From the IMG/VR virus record IMGVR_UViG_3300030107_003218, positions 5,133 to 28,222 of that record: a stretch of DNA of 23,090 bases. One strand, given 5' to 3'. Shown piece by piece: positions 1 to 8,123 of this stretch (the first letter of the stretch is position 1; each line of letters begins with the position of its first letter). This stretch comes from a virus. Below the pieces are notes generated by a model, which saw nothing but the letters and a program-made list of their open reading frames with translations, was not told the DNA's origin and ran no database searches. The translations under genes and the position numbers were made by a program.

Positions 1-625
1 CCTTGATGGATCTTTCTCCACGAAACTTGCAAAGCAGTTAGATGACTACGGGGACGAAACAATTGACGCCATGTTTGGTGAAGCAGGACCCTTATTACGT
101 CAACTAACAAAACAATCTGAACTTGTATCTAACAAGGCGATAAAGGGTTTAGGTGGCTTGGCTCCTGCGTCAATAGCCACTGGTCTTAGTCTTGGAGCTG
201 TTCTGAGTGGACCTATGGGAGTTTTAGGAACAGCGGCAGGCTTGTTTGTTATGTCGCGTGCTTTACGAAGCAATTTCTTTTTAAAGCTCATATCTAGACC
301 GAAGGGTGTAAGGCCAGGGACTGGTGAGGAATATGATCAGTTGGGTCGAGCCTTTGAAATAATGTATGAGGGCATAGGGCAAACTGCACCTCGTGCTGAA
401 GCGGACATAGAGGGCACGGTTCCAACTGTTCAACCACCACAACCAGCGGCTACGGTAAGTTCAACAAGACAGACCACTGATCCAAATGTGTTTAAACCTT
501 TGACGATCAATCCACCAAACGTACAGCCTGGTGGGGCAGGCACGGCTGGAGGAGTTTCACCACTTTTATTACCTGATCCTGCGACACAAGCGTTGGCGCA
601 GAGTCTAGGAAGGATAACACGATGA
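1..625 (+). CDS. Partial CDS, C-terminal part of a virion-type hydrophobic protein
   Basis: The reading frame is open from base 2 with no start codon in the window, so the gene begins upstream; the first ATG at 71 is probably internal. The visible protein has an amphipathic N-terminal part and a Gly/Ala/Leu/Val-rich hydrophobic stretch of about 35 residues (codons around 155-265) that could cross a membrane. A Pro/Gly/Thr/Gln-rich low-complexity tail follows. This composition fits phage internal (ejected) virion or tail-associated proteins, but no named family is recognised. The stop overlaps the endolysin start as ATGA, so the two are translationally coupled. The open ORF at the far right of the window has similar composition and a compatible frame (see findings). 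Confidence 0.7.
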   Translation, partial: LDGSFSTKLAKQLDDYGDETIDAMFGEAGPLLRQLTKQSELVSNKAIKGLGGLAPASIATGLSLGAVLSGPMGVLGTAAGLFVMSRALRSNFFLKLISRPKGVRPGTGEEYDQLGRAFEIMYEGIGQTAPRAEADIEGTVPTVQPPQPAATVSSTRQTTDPNVFKPLTINPPNVQPGGAGTAGGVSPLLLPDPATQALAQSLGRITR

Positions 626-1068
626 ACAAAGATAAATTACGCGAAGAAATCGCGGAAGATGAAGGGTGCAAATACGAGATATATTTGGACCATTTAGCTC
701 TGCCAACGTGTGGTGTGGGTCATTTAATTACTGAAAGTGACGAAGAGTACGGTAAGCCCGTTGGCACAGTTGTAGAACAAGAGCGAGTGAGAAATTTGTT
801 CGCGTTGGACATAGCTGTAACGATTGACGAATGCAAAGTATTGTATCCTGACTTTGACGACTTGCCGGAAGAAGCACAGCATATCATCTGCAATATGATG
901 TTCAACATGGGTCGGCCTCGACTGTCCAAGTTCAAGGGCATGAAAGCTGGCGTTGATGCTAGGGACTGGGACAAAGCAGCGGATGAGATGGTTGACTCGC
1001 GCTGGTACACCCAAGTTCCGAACCGAGCTAGGCGCTTGGTTGACCGGATGAGGGCGTTGGCCGACTAA
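622..1068 (+). CDS. T4-type endolysin (GH24 lysozyme, muramidase)
   Basis: This 148-aa protein hydrolyses the glycosidic bonds of peptidoglycan to release progeny. The T4 lysozyme catalytic triad is readable: E14 in the DEG motif, D23 in YLD and T29 in PTCGVGH match T4 E11, D20 and T26. A later NMMFNMG segment and an SRWYTQVPNRARR segment match the T4 fold (T4 has INMVFQMG and SRWYNQTPNRAKR). It has no signal peptide, so it should need a holin or other membrane lesion to reach the wall, and no holin is adjacent. The start overlaps the preceding stop as ATGA. The 3' end overlaps a convergent minus-strand gene by 4 nt. Length is close to the usual T4 type (about 164 aa). Confidence 0.93.
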   Translation: MNKDKLREEIAEDEGCKYEIYLDHLALPTCGVGHLITESDEEYGKPVGTVVEQERVRNLFALDIAVTIDECKVLYPDFDDLPEEAQHIICNMMFNMGRPRLSKFKGMKAGVDARDWDKAADEMVDSRWYTQVPNRARRLVDRMRALAD

Positions 1069-1232
1069 TCTTCCTCAGATGCCATTAGTTTGTTCAGGTT
1101 GCTTTGCGCCTGAAGCAGGCTGTTCACGAACTCATCCAGATCCTGCGTATCAGACAGGCATATCTCTGGGTGCTTCCATACTTCGTCTATGAGTTCGGCT
1201 AACTTCACCTGAACGTTTTTTAACGCTGTCAT
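1065..1232 (-). CDS. Small protein, last gene of the replication operon
   Basis: A 55-aa ORF not previously listed because of its size. Its ATG overlaps the DNA polymerase stop as ATGA (1229-1232), the same coupling used throughout this operon, which is the main reason to call it real. The product is acidic and predicted to be mostly helical, with heptad-like Leu spacing (segments around VKLAELIDEVW and FVNSLLQAQSNLNKL). No family is recognised. Its position directly after polA suggests a polymerase-associated or DNA-metabolism helper, which is inference only. It converges with the endolysin gene and overlaps it by 4 nt, leaving no room for a conventional intergenic terminator. Confidence 0.7.
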   Translation of the reverse strand: MTALKNVQVKLAELIDEVWKHPEICLSDTQDLDEFVNSLLQAQSNLNKLMASEED

Positions 1233-3127
1233 CCTACCTGCCCCCAGTTGTCCCCTAATTCCTGATCGACCTTGCTTGGCACCTTGAGTTCCATGCTTGT
1301 CTCCATGATCTCCTTGATTCTTGTCGCTTGCTCCTCGGACTCGACATTGAAGCAGAGTTCGTCATGCACCGTGAGCAAGGGCACCAAACCTTCCTTGTAG
1401 CACTCTGCCATAGCAACCTTGGTTTGATCTGCCGCAGAGCCTTGTATAAGCCTGTTCAGCGCCTTGTAAGTAAAAGCCCTACGCAATACAGGACCGTACT
1501 CTTTCTCGGCCTCCTCGCGCTTCATAGGCTTGTTATAGCCAAATGTTTTTGGCTCCCACATATCAAACCTGCATAGCCGTCCCGATATCGTTCTTATCTG
1601 TCCATATTTACTAGCTTGCGCTGACACCAGATCAGCCAGACCCTTCACGAATGGGACTTTGTTATGATAAGTGTTCAAAAGTTCCTTGGCTTGTGTTGTA
1701 TCAATATCCATCGTATGTGACAACTTACCCACGCCCATACCGTACATGATACCAAGATTGACGGTCTTTGCCTGCTTACGACTAATACCTGCCATGTCAG
1801 CCACCATTTGATGGAAGTCAGCATCGCCTTCATGATACTGTGCCACAACGTCATCAATCATTGAACTCCGATACTTCTGACCCACACTAGCGCACCAATG
1901 CACCAAGAGCCTTGGTTCCTGACTTGAATAGTCAAAGCTGCCCCACTTGCACCCTTCGTCTGGCACAAACAGGCCACGGATCATGGCCTTAATCTCTGGA
2001 TCTCGTGCAGGAATTTGCTGGAGGTTTGGATTGCTGGACGAAAATCTACCTGTGACCGTGCCACCATCGTCAGACCGAAGCTGATGAAACTCGCAGTGTA
2101 TGCGTCCGTTATGTGCAAACTTGAAGATGTTATCAATAAAGGTATTGGTTGCCTTGTCTAGTTCACGCAATCGTAAAACCTTTGCCGCGATAGGATGTGG
2201 ACAGGCTTGCAGAAATGCCTTGGTAAAGGAGGGCTGTCCGTTGTTCGCTGTCTTGTTGTAATACACTCCGTAATGCTCAAACACACACGCCACGCTTCTT
2301 GCTACCCATGGTTCTACGATAATACCTGTCTCATATTTGATTTCCCTGATAAGATCCTTCTTTCTCCAATGCAATGTATCCTTGACCTTTTCGGCGTTAT
2401 CAATGTCTACCTTTACACCCTTCTCACGCATATCCAACAGAACTGGTATCAAAGATGTTTCTAAGTTGAACACATCCATAAGGCTTTGCTTTTGCAGTTC
2501 GATCTTAAAATGATTCCATAGCTTGAGTGTAAGTTCGGCATCCTTCTCGGCATATGCACCAACGAACCGTGAGTTGAGCCGCCACATCTCGCCTTTGGGA
2601 TCAAATCCGTAATCTTCTGCCGCTGCACGCAACGTTCTTTCGTCTTTGCGCTCGTTTAAGTAATCTTTTGCCAAGTTATTAAGACTGTAACTAAACCTGT
2701 TCTCATTCAGCAATGGCGCGGCTACCATGGTGTCGATGATCTTTCCTTGGATCTTGACTCCTGCCCACCGCAACCAGCCTGCATCATAGGTGGCATTATG
2801 CATGACCTTTGGAATGTCAGGCGTGGCAAGCTGTTCTGCCAGCCACTTCATAACCTTGTTTTGTGGAATGTTACCGCCGCCCTCATGTGCAATGGGGTAG
2901 TATCCAACAAAGTCTCCGGCAGCAATCGCCACACCAACGATGAAACCATCACCTCGTGCCCACCCTGGACCTAGGGTCGTAAGGTTAGGATCACTAGTCT
3001 CCAAGTCGATAGCCATGAACTTACAATCGCGCAGGTCTGGAAATACCTCTGGCGGCACCCAGTCTTTCTCGATCGTGTCCAAATCCAACCTGTTTAGGAA
3101 TGTAATCTGGCTACTTTCCTTTGCCAT
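1229..3127 (-). CDS. polA: Family A DNA polymerase with 3'-5' exonuclease
   Basis: A 632-aa replicative polymerase. The N-terminal DnaQ-like exonuclease carries Exo I (D41, E43 in DLET), Exo II (N111, D115 in HNATYD) and Exo III (Y192, D196 in YAEKD). The polymerase domain carries motif A (D399 in DYSSQEPR), motif B (R450, K454, L458, Y462 in RKQAKTVNLGIMYG) and motif C (HDE 588-590). No 5'-3' exonuclease domain is present, as is usual for phage enzymes. The residue matching E. coli Pol I F762 is Leu (L458). The ATG at 3127 is preferred over a TTG one codon upstream, because GGAG sits six bases before it. The gene overlaps the DUF6378-like gene upstream by 17 nt and the 55-aa gene downstream by 4 nt. 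Confidence 0.96.
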   Translation of the reverse strand: MAKESSQITFLNRLDLDTIEKDWVPPEVFPDLRDCKFMAIDLETSDPNLTTLGPGWARGDGFIVGVAIAAGDFVGYYPIAHEGGGNIPQNKVMKWLAEQLATPDIPKVMHNATYDAGWLRWAGVKIQGKIIDTMVAAPLLNENRFSYSLNNLAKDYLNERKDERTLRAAAEDYGFDPKGEMWRLNSRFVGAYAEKDAELTLKLWNHFKIELQKQSLMDVFNLETSLIPVLLDMREKGVKVDIDNAEKVKDTLHWRKKDLIREIKYETGIIVEPWVARSVACVFEHYGVYYNKTANNGQPSFTKAFLQACPHPIAAKVLRLRELDKATNTFIDNIFKFAHNGRIHCEFHQLRSDDGGTVTGRFSSSNPNLQQIPARDPEIKAMIRGLFVPDEGCKWGSFDYSSQEPRLLVHWCASVGQKYRSSMIDDVVAQYHEGDADFHQMVADMAGISRKQAKTVNLGIMYGMGVGKLSHTMDIDTTQAKELLNTYHNKVPFVKGLADLVSAQASKYGQIRTISGRLCRFDMWEPKTFGYNKPMKREEAEKEYGPVLRRAFTYKALNRLIQGSAADQTKVAMAECYKEGLVPLLTVHDELCFNVESEEQATRIKEIMETSMELKVPSKVDQELGDNWGQVG

Positions 3128-3380
3128 CAACCTCTCCTCCGAGACTTGCGTACCCTGCTAGATCAACCCACGAATCTGTATGCGTGGGCGTAACGCTTAG
3201 TCTAGCAAGTTTCAAGGCTATAAGACACTGATAAACTTGAGAAACTGTGATCTCTTGATCTAGGATTGCAGACCACAGTTTTGCAACTCGGACATGATTG
3301 TCGTATGCATCACCGTAGATCTCGGCTCTTGCACCGTTAACCAAGTCTTTTGCCTGATCCAGTAACTTGTCACGTTTCAT
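3111..3380 (-). CDS. DUF6378-like small phage protein
   Basis: An 89-aa protein with the pattern NGARAEIYGD, then a LWSAIL segment, LKLARL and a terminal DSWVDLAGYASLGGE segment. I associate this pattern with the uncharacterised phage family DUF6378; the assignment is from memory. The family is alpha-helical and often lies near nucleotide-metabolism or replication genes, but its biochemical role is unknown. The start overlaps the SF1 helicase stop as ATGA, and the end overlaps the polymerase start, so it is co-translated with the replisome genes. Confidence 0.75.
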   Translation of the reverse strand: MKRDKLLDQAKDLVNGARAEIYGDAYDNHVRVAKLWSAILDQEITVSQVYQCLIALKLARLSVTPTHTDSWVDLAGYASLGGEVDGKGK

Positions 3381-4897
3381 ATCTTGTACCTATACGGTGA
3401 TTGTGATTCCACGACATGCAAGTTATGCCGCGCTCGTGTAACAGCGGTATAGAACACTCGGTGTTCATCATCCTGTTCAGGATTGTTCACCGCCGGCCAT
3501 GAAGAGTCAGTTAGCAACAGGACGTTGTCGTCCTCGCCGCCCTTCATGCGGTGTATGGTAGATAGACTGATACGAGGCTTTGTAAGATCCTCACCACGGC
3601 GCCGAACAGCGCCCATGTATCGGATGTCCTCGTTGGACATATTGACCACTACCTCTGGTCTTGTGTCCTGTGGTGCAATCAACCCATGCTCTGCAACCAG
3701 ATTGTCATAGTTGTGTGTGCCCTGCGGATCGACAGCATCAAATGTTTTTGCTGCGGCACGTTTCAATAGTGCCTTACTCCCTGTCTTTGGCATGTAGGTG
3801 TACATCTTCTTGATCTCACCCACATTAGCAGTCTGCCCCTTTGACAGTCGCTCCCATACGTTCATGGCCTCAAGCAGTTCAAGCGAGATCACAGACTTAC
3901 CAAACCGTTCAAATAAATATCCGTCATCGCGTAAAGTATGGTGAATTTTGTTCAAGGCTTTGTTGGTTCTAGCCATAATTGTCCACGAACCTTCATCAAT
4001 ATTCACATCATACCAATTCATGTGAAAATCTACGCTTCCGTCCTCATCGCGTGGACGCCAGTTCTTTTCCTGTCTGTATTGTATCCTGTCCACAATCTCA
4101 TTAGCCAAATCAAAGACCGTCCTTGGCACACGGTAACTTTTATTCAATACTGTCTTGTTGTCACAAGCGTTCATGAAACTATGCAAATCAACACCATTCC
4201 AACGGTGGATGCACTGGTCATCATCGCCTGCATACCAAACCCTTTCGGCTCGTTCCTTTAATATGTTTACCTGTTGCCATTGCAGCGGCGTTAAATCCTG
4301 CGCTTCATCCACGATCAACACTTCAAGCGCAGGTCCTGTCGCTTGCTGCACGAATAGTTCAATCATGTCTGTAAAATCAAACTTACCAGTATCAGATTTG
4401 TATTCTTTATATATCGCATCCACACGGCGTAGCATTGACCAATACAGATCATAGTCCCCAAGGTCGTTGTACTCTTCCTCCAAAGACACACAGCGTAATT
4501 TGGCACGGCTAATGACATTTAAGTAACGATTGCCCTCTCTCATAGATATGGGTATCAGACCCTCTTCCATGACCTCTGCGGTGCTACGATCAAACTCCAT
4601 ACCTAACGTGTTGCTCAACACACGAAGATCACTAGGTTGTATCGTTTCGTGCTTCTCCATGCCCAGCCAATTGAAGCCTATCGAGTGTAGTGTCCTGAAC
4701 CACGGAACATCCTTTTCGGTAAGCTGGAGCGTTGAACTCACACGCGATCTGGCTTCTTCTATCGACTTACGAGAGAAGGACACAAAGCCAATACGATCAG
4801 GCGGTGTGCCATTAGCCAACTCTTGGCGCACGATCTCAATCATGGTGTGCGTCTTACCGCAACCAGGTGGACCAAAGATGAGTGACTCTTCAGCCAT
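3377..4897 (-). CDS. UvrD/Rep-like SF1 DNA helicase
   Basis: A 506-aa ATP-dependent DNA helicase. Visible motifs in order: Walker A GPPGCGKT (9-16), a THS-like RTLHSIG element near residue 68-74, Walker B VDEAQD (196-201), motif III GDDDQCIHRW (224-233), motif IV SYRVP, motif V STIHRMKGGE, and motif VI VFYTAVTRARHNL near the C terminus. The ATG at 4897 is chosen over an ATG at 4936: it overlaps the upstream HTH stop by 8 nt, has GGGA upstream and places Walker A at the usual N-terminal position. The shape resembles phage Dda/UvrD-type helicases that assist replication or recombination. It may supply the unwinding activity, since no DnaB-type helicase is seen. Confidence 0.92.
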   Translation of the reverse strand: MAEESLIFGPPGCGKTHTMIEIVRQELANGTPPDRIGFVSFSRKSIEEARSRVSSTLQLTEKDVPWFRTLHSIGFNWLGMEKHETIQPSDLRVLSNTLGMEFDRSTAEVMEEGLIPISMREGNRYLNVISRAKLRCVSLEEEYNDLGDYDLYWSMLRRVDAIYKEYKSDTGKFDFTDMIELFVQQATGPALEVLIVDEAQDLTPLQWQQVNILKERAERVWYAGDDDQCIHRWNGVDLHSFMNACDNKTVLNKSYRVPRTVFDLANEIVDRIQYRQEKNWRPRDEDGSVDFHMNWYDVNIDEGSWTIMARTNKALNKIHHTLRDDGYLFERFGKSVISLELLEAMNVWERLSKGQTANVGEIKKMYTYMPKTGSKALLKRAAAKTFDAVDPQGTHNYDNLVAEHGLIAPQDTRPEVVVNMSNEDIRYMGAVRRRGEDLTKPRISLSTIHRMKGGEDDNVLLLTDSSWPAVNNPEQDDEHRVFYTAVTRARHNLHVVESQSPYRYKI

Positions 4898-5111
4898 CGC
4901 TCTTTTCCCTTGGCCTTGCCTTGATCCATTCTTCAATTTCGGTGCGTAACCAACGTGTCGTACTGTTCTTGTCGTTTTCAGGTCCGAGCACGAGAGGTTT
5001 TGGGAAATGTCCTGTTCTCACCCATTTGTATATGGTTGTTCTTGCCACTCCCAAGGCTTCTGCCACTTCACCAACCTTGAGATACTCTTCGTTATCAGAA
5101 GGGTATGTCAT
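4890..5111 (-). CDS. AlpA/MerR-like helix-turn-helix DNA-binding protein
   Basis: A 73-aa protein that is essentially one winged HTH: EYLKVGEVAEALGVARTTIY, then a KWVRTGHFPKP turn and a RWLRTEIEEWIKAR helix. This is the classic layout of AlpA regulators and of excisionase-like HTH_17 proteins. It may act as a transcriptional regulator or as a recombination or replication accessory factor. The gene sits between primase and helicase in a replication operon. No integrase is in the window, so an excisionase role has no partner here. The start has GAGGAG seven bases upstream and lies inside the last codons of the primase gene. Confidence 0.85.
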   Translation of the reverse strand: MTYPSDNEEYLKVGEVAEALGVARTTIYKWVRTGHFPKPLVLGPENDKNSTTRWLRTEIEEWIKARPREKSDG

Positions 5112-6627
5112 TTTCTTTCTCCTCTATTGGTAGGTCGATTTCGGTGTTGTCAAACTCTGGTACAAACCAGACGCGAAGATTTTTCCATTGACCTGTATCT
5201 TCGTCCTTAAACTTGTAGACGGTATTACACTCATTCCCACCGTTTATATCTTTGAGCCGCTGTTGTATCTGTGGACGCTTGAGTTCTCTAAAACCTCTGT
5301 TACGCAAGAACTCCATCAGTCCCTTCAATGTGAACATCGTTAAGTCTGTCTCCGTCCATGGTTTACCCAACACCATCTCCTGCGGTGACTTTGCCCTAAT
5401 GCGGCTGTTACAATAGATCTCCAGTAATTCTTCAAACTGTCCTTTGATCGTAAGTTCTTTTGGAACCTCAACATGCGTTGCCTGTTCCAGAAGTTTGTTT
5501 ACATATATTTGCCACTCAGCGGCTTTCATAACTGGCGGCATTACATCTAGTTGTTCCATGCAAGCACGTTGGAATTGCAGCGGCATTTGTAACTGTTCGG
5601 TGGATAACTCTAGGCGCCTGCCATCAACATCAAGAAAGTACAATCGAGGCTCTGACTTTTGTATTGTCAGGCCGGTGATGCCTGGCATAGATGAGTTCTT
5701 ACCCACACCATACTTTGCCTCTCGGCATGCGGCCTTGTCACAGTGACTGCCCATGGGTTCTTCTTTACACAGGTAGCCGTATTCTTTTTTCTTATGCTGG
5801 TTTTGTATGGTGACGATTTCACCGGCTGGCAGAGATGGCTTGCAATACTTCTGGTTCCACTTCTCTAGTGTTTGTTCCCATGTATCTGGATGCATCATCT
5901 TTGCGGCTACAGCGGCATGAAACATGACCTTGTTTCTCGTGCCATCAGGTACAGAGGTCGCAAACATAATCCGAAGACATGGCGGCATCTCCTTTAGTTC
6001 ATCATCGTCACTTGTAAAATCTAAACTCCGTAAGTCCTCCAAGGTAGTCGTGACCCTGTCCACATAGTTCAGGAATCGTTCAAGCGATAGTTCCTCGCCC
6101 TTCTCATTGACTGCATAACGTAAGGTATTCTCCGAGTCGAAGTATGGCAGGTTGATGAAGTTGCCCACATCGCCACGCTCGGCAAGGATCTTGTTTTGTT
6201 TTGGAAACACCTCACAGCCGCCGTAACCAAGCACAGCGGCAAACTCGGTCAGATGATCTCTCATATCAGTGGCAGTGATCCAGTCCTTGGTAAACAAGAA
6301 CAGGTGTGCTCCTCCTGATTTTGACCGGCAAACAACCAGTGGTAATTTAAAACGGCGACACTTCTTGAGTATGGCGACATGATCAATTGGATATGTATCA
6401 ATGTCTAACGCACCAAACTTACACATGTTCTGATCATTGATGGGAATAGATCCGACTCCTGTCCCACCTTCCAAATGACCTTTGATCAGATCCATCGTCA
6501 TTGGTTCTCGTACAATATAACTTTGTGCCTCTGTCTTACCGTTCTTCCTTACATTCCCCACTGTAGTTTGACCGTGTGCAACGCTTGATCCTTCAAACGC
6601 CGCCGCAAAGCGGTCAGCTAAACTCAT
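5095..6627 (-). CDS. Archaeo-eukaryotic-type (AEP/TOTE-like) DNA primase
   Basis: A 510-aa protein expected to make primers for the family A polymerase. The AEP core is visible: metal-binding D75 and D77 in FGALDIDTY, the SxH-type element CRSKSGGAHLFLF (H108), and EVFPKQNKI around residues 139-147 followed by GNFINLPYF. This set resembles primases of TOTE elements and many phages. A Cys cluster near the middle (CKEEPMGSHC, then AAC) could bind zinc. The C-terminal end is acidic and finishes in NDIPF, like the tip of an SSB tail. The ATG at 6627 is preferred to one at 6669 because GGAG lies about 8 nt upstream and the longer start would run through the preceding hairpin. Confidence 0.85.
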   Translation of the reverse strand: MSLADRFAAAFEGSSVAHGQTTVGNVRKNGKTEAQSYIVREPMTMDLIKGHLEGGTGVGSIPINDQNMCKFGALDIDTYPIDHVAILKKCRRFKLPLVVCRSKSGGAHLFLFTKDWITATDMRDHLTEFAAVLGYGGCEVFPKQNKILAERGDVGNFINLPYFDSENTLRYAVNEKGEELSLERFLNYVDRVTTTLEDLRSLDFTSDDDELKEMPPCLRIMFATSVPDGTRNKVMFHAAVAAKMMHPDTWEQTLEKWNQKYCKPSLPAGEIVTIQNQHKKKEYGYLCKEEPMGSHCDKAACREAKYGVGKNSSMPGITGLTIQKSEPRLYFLDVDGRRLELSTEQLQMPLQFQRACMEQLDVMPPVMKAAEWQIYVNKLLEQATHVEVPKELTIKGQFEELLEIYCNSRIRAKSPQEMVLGKPWTETDLTMFTLKGLMEFLRNRGFRELKRPQIQQRLKDINGGNECNTVYKFKDEDTGQWKNLRVWFVPEFDNTEIDLPIEEKENDIPF

Positions 6628-6640
6628 AATATACTCCACG

Positions 6641-6667
6641 AAAAATGGGGGAGGTTGCCCTCCCCCC
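6641..6667 (-). terminator. Intra-operon hairpin terminator/attenuator between SSB and primase genes
   Basis: In the minus direction a perfect 8-bp G+C-rich stem (GGGGGAGG / CCTCCCCC) with a GCAA tetraloop is followed by ATTTTT. It lies between the SSB-like stop (6673) and the primase start (6627). It has the form of an intrinsic terminator but the genes beyond it are expected to be needed, so partial termination that lowers primase relative to SSB is likely. Confidence 0.75.
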
Positions 6668-6672
6668 AATTA

Positions 6673-7479
6673 CTAGAAGGGGATGTCGTCATCCTTAAGA
6701 TCATCCGTGTCGTCATCCTTAAGATCCGTTTTTTTGATCTCTGGATCCGCTGCGGCTTTGACCTCGCCTTTAGCAATTGATTCGCGGAATGACTTTGCTT
6801 CATCGAACAATGCCTTGTCCTGTACGAAGCCGACTTTTTCAACTTGCCAGTTGTACCAAGTGCCCATTTGGTTGGACTCCTCGGTGGTCGAAAGTTTCCA
6901 CATTGTGGCAAACAACGCTGGTGTTCTCATCTCACCCTTTGCGTCCTTTACCTTTTGCATAGCAATCTGTGTCTTCCAACGCCGACTGACCTTCAGTTGG
7001 GTTGACTTCATATCCACGATTGCCGGTTGATGCATGCCATCCTCCCCAAGGACAATGCAGTAGTGTTGATCTGACTTAACCAACTCGTTGCCGTTGGGCA
7101 AAATTTCTTTTGCACCATTACGCTCGGTGTTTGCCAGATCTGGATCGGTGACGACTCGCTCTCCAACAAAGCCGCCACCTTGGTCAAGCGGTATGAACTC
7201 CAAGTATTTTGTTTCTTGGAAGCATGGGATGACCGTAATGCCATCTTCGCCCGTCCAAAACTGTCCAGTCACAGTATTAAAAATATTTGACTGTATCGCG
7301 CCTGGTATAAACGCTGGGTCGCTCTTCTTAATCTGTGGAGACAATGCCTGTATCACACGGATGAACGGTATCTGCAATTCTGACGTATCGTAATCCACGC
7401 CCATACCAGCAGTTGACATGATGTCGTCCATCAATTCGGCTGGCAGACCAGCCTCTTCTTTTTTTACTACGTTACTCAT
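6673..7479 (-). CDS. Putative single-stranded DNA-binding protein with acidic SSB-type tail
   Basis: A 268-aa protein with a mixed alpha/beta body (about 1-220) and a strongly acidic C-terminal tail carrying two DLKDDD units, ending in DDDIPF. That tip is the hallmark of bacterial SSB, where it recruits partner proteins. The body does not read as a classic bacterial SSB OB-fold by eye, so this is probably a phage-specific ssDNA-binding protein. Its place immediately before primase fits that role. The start overlaps the upstream stop as ATGA with AGGAGG well placed. An uncharacterised phage DNA-binding protein is the alternative. Confidence 0.65.
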   Translation of the reverse strand: MSNVVKKEEAGLPAELMDDIMSTAGMGVDYDTSELQIPFIRVIQALSPQIKKSDPAFIPGAIQSNIFNTVTGQFWTGEDGITVIPCFQETKYLEFIPLDQGGGFVGERVVTDPDLANTERNGAKEILPNGNELVKSDQHYCIVLGEDGMHQPAIVDMKSTQLKVSRRWKTQIAMQKVKDAKGEMRTPALFATMWKLSTTEESNQMGTWYNWQVEKVGFVQDKALFDEAKSFRESIAKGEVKAAADPEIKKTDLKDDDTDDLKDDDIPF

Positions 7480-8048
7480 TTATTCCTCCTAACCTCGGCA
7501 ACTCTAGCTACAAATGCTCCAAACAAATCCAGATCAATAGGTCTACCCTCTCGAACAGACTCTTTCACAAACGCTTTAAGTGTCATTGAGTGGACATGTT
7601 CTTTTTGTTCTGGGTGAAAACCCTTCTGTTCAAGGTCATACATGACATCGCCAGCTTGGTTGTCTTGCCCACGACCAAACGACACGATGATGTCGTTCTT
7701 GATTATGTCGTCATGACCATGTTCTCGGAGCCAATTGAAAGCCTCCTGCTTCCGGTCAGCAGGGATTGACGCAGACACAAACGCCTTCAGTTTGACGGTC
7801 ACACCGTCAACGTCCAAACGCTCTATACCCATCTCATCCATGAGCATAGGTATCTGTTCAAACGCCATCCTCTGTTTTTCTTGTTTCAGTGCTTTAAGAT
7901 GTGTCTCAGCGTCTTCGATTTGCTGGTTCACGTTATTAAGCTGGCGCACCAGGCCAGATAATTGTTTACCTCCATCAGCCCCGACATTGTCGAGTGTCGC
8001 TGCATCAGCAAACATTTCTTCTTCAAAGATTGTTTCACTCTGCTTCAT
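7476..8048 (-). CDS. Uncharacterised coiled-coil protein, first gene of the replication operon
   Basis: A 190-aa protein. Residues about 28-65 form a likely coiled coil (segment LVRQLNNVNQQIEDAETHLK and onward), followed by a conserved-looking globular part with FNWLREHGHDDIIKNDI, HVHSMTLKAFV and a FGAFVARVAEV end. The coiled coil followed by a small domain resembles Gp157-type and related phage recombination-associated proteins, but I cannot assign a family. The start at 8048 is chosen from several in-frame ATGs: longer versions run into the divergent promoter and helicase leader, while GAGG lies about 11 nt upstream of this ATG. It is the promoter-proximal gene of a seven-gene leftward operon. 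Confidence 0.75.
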   Translation of the reverse strand: MKQSETIFEEEMFADAATLDNVGADGGKQLSGLVRQLNNVNQQIEDAETHLKALKQEKQRMAFEQIPMLMDEMGIERLDVDGVTVKLKAFVSASIPADRKQEAFNWLREHGHDDIIKNDIIVSFGRGQDNQAGDVMYDLEQKGFHPEQKEHVHSMTLKAFVKESVREGRPIDLDLFGAFVARVAEVRRNK

Positions 8049-8075
8049 AGCAAGTACATCCTCTTCAGGTTTGTG

Positions 8076-8104
8076 TTGACGAAACCATTTCGCACAACTA
8101 TGTT
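8076..8104 (+). promoter_or_regulatory. Candidate sigma70-type promoter for the SNF2 operon
   Basis: TTGACG (8076-8081) and TATGTT (8099-8104) are separated by 17 bp, just upstream of the AGGAGG (8111-8116) and ATG (8124) of the helicase gene. It lies in the 75-bp gap between divergent operons. The leader would be only about a dozen bases long, so the assignment is tentative. Confidence 0.4.
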
Positions 8105-8123
8105 CAACATAGGAGGACATCGG

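Noticed and set aside
4890-5111. Excisionase of an integration module
   Set aside because: The fold fits, but there is no integrase, attachment site or repressor in the window, and the gene is embedded in the replication operon. It is kept as a generic AlpA-like HTH.
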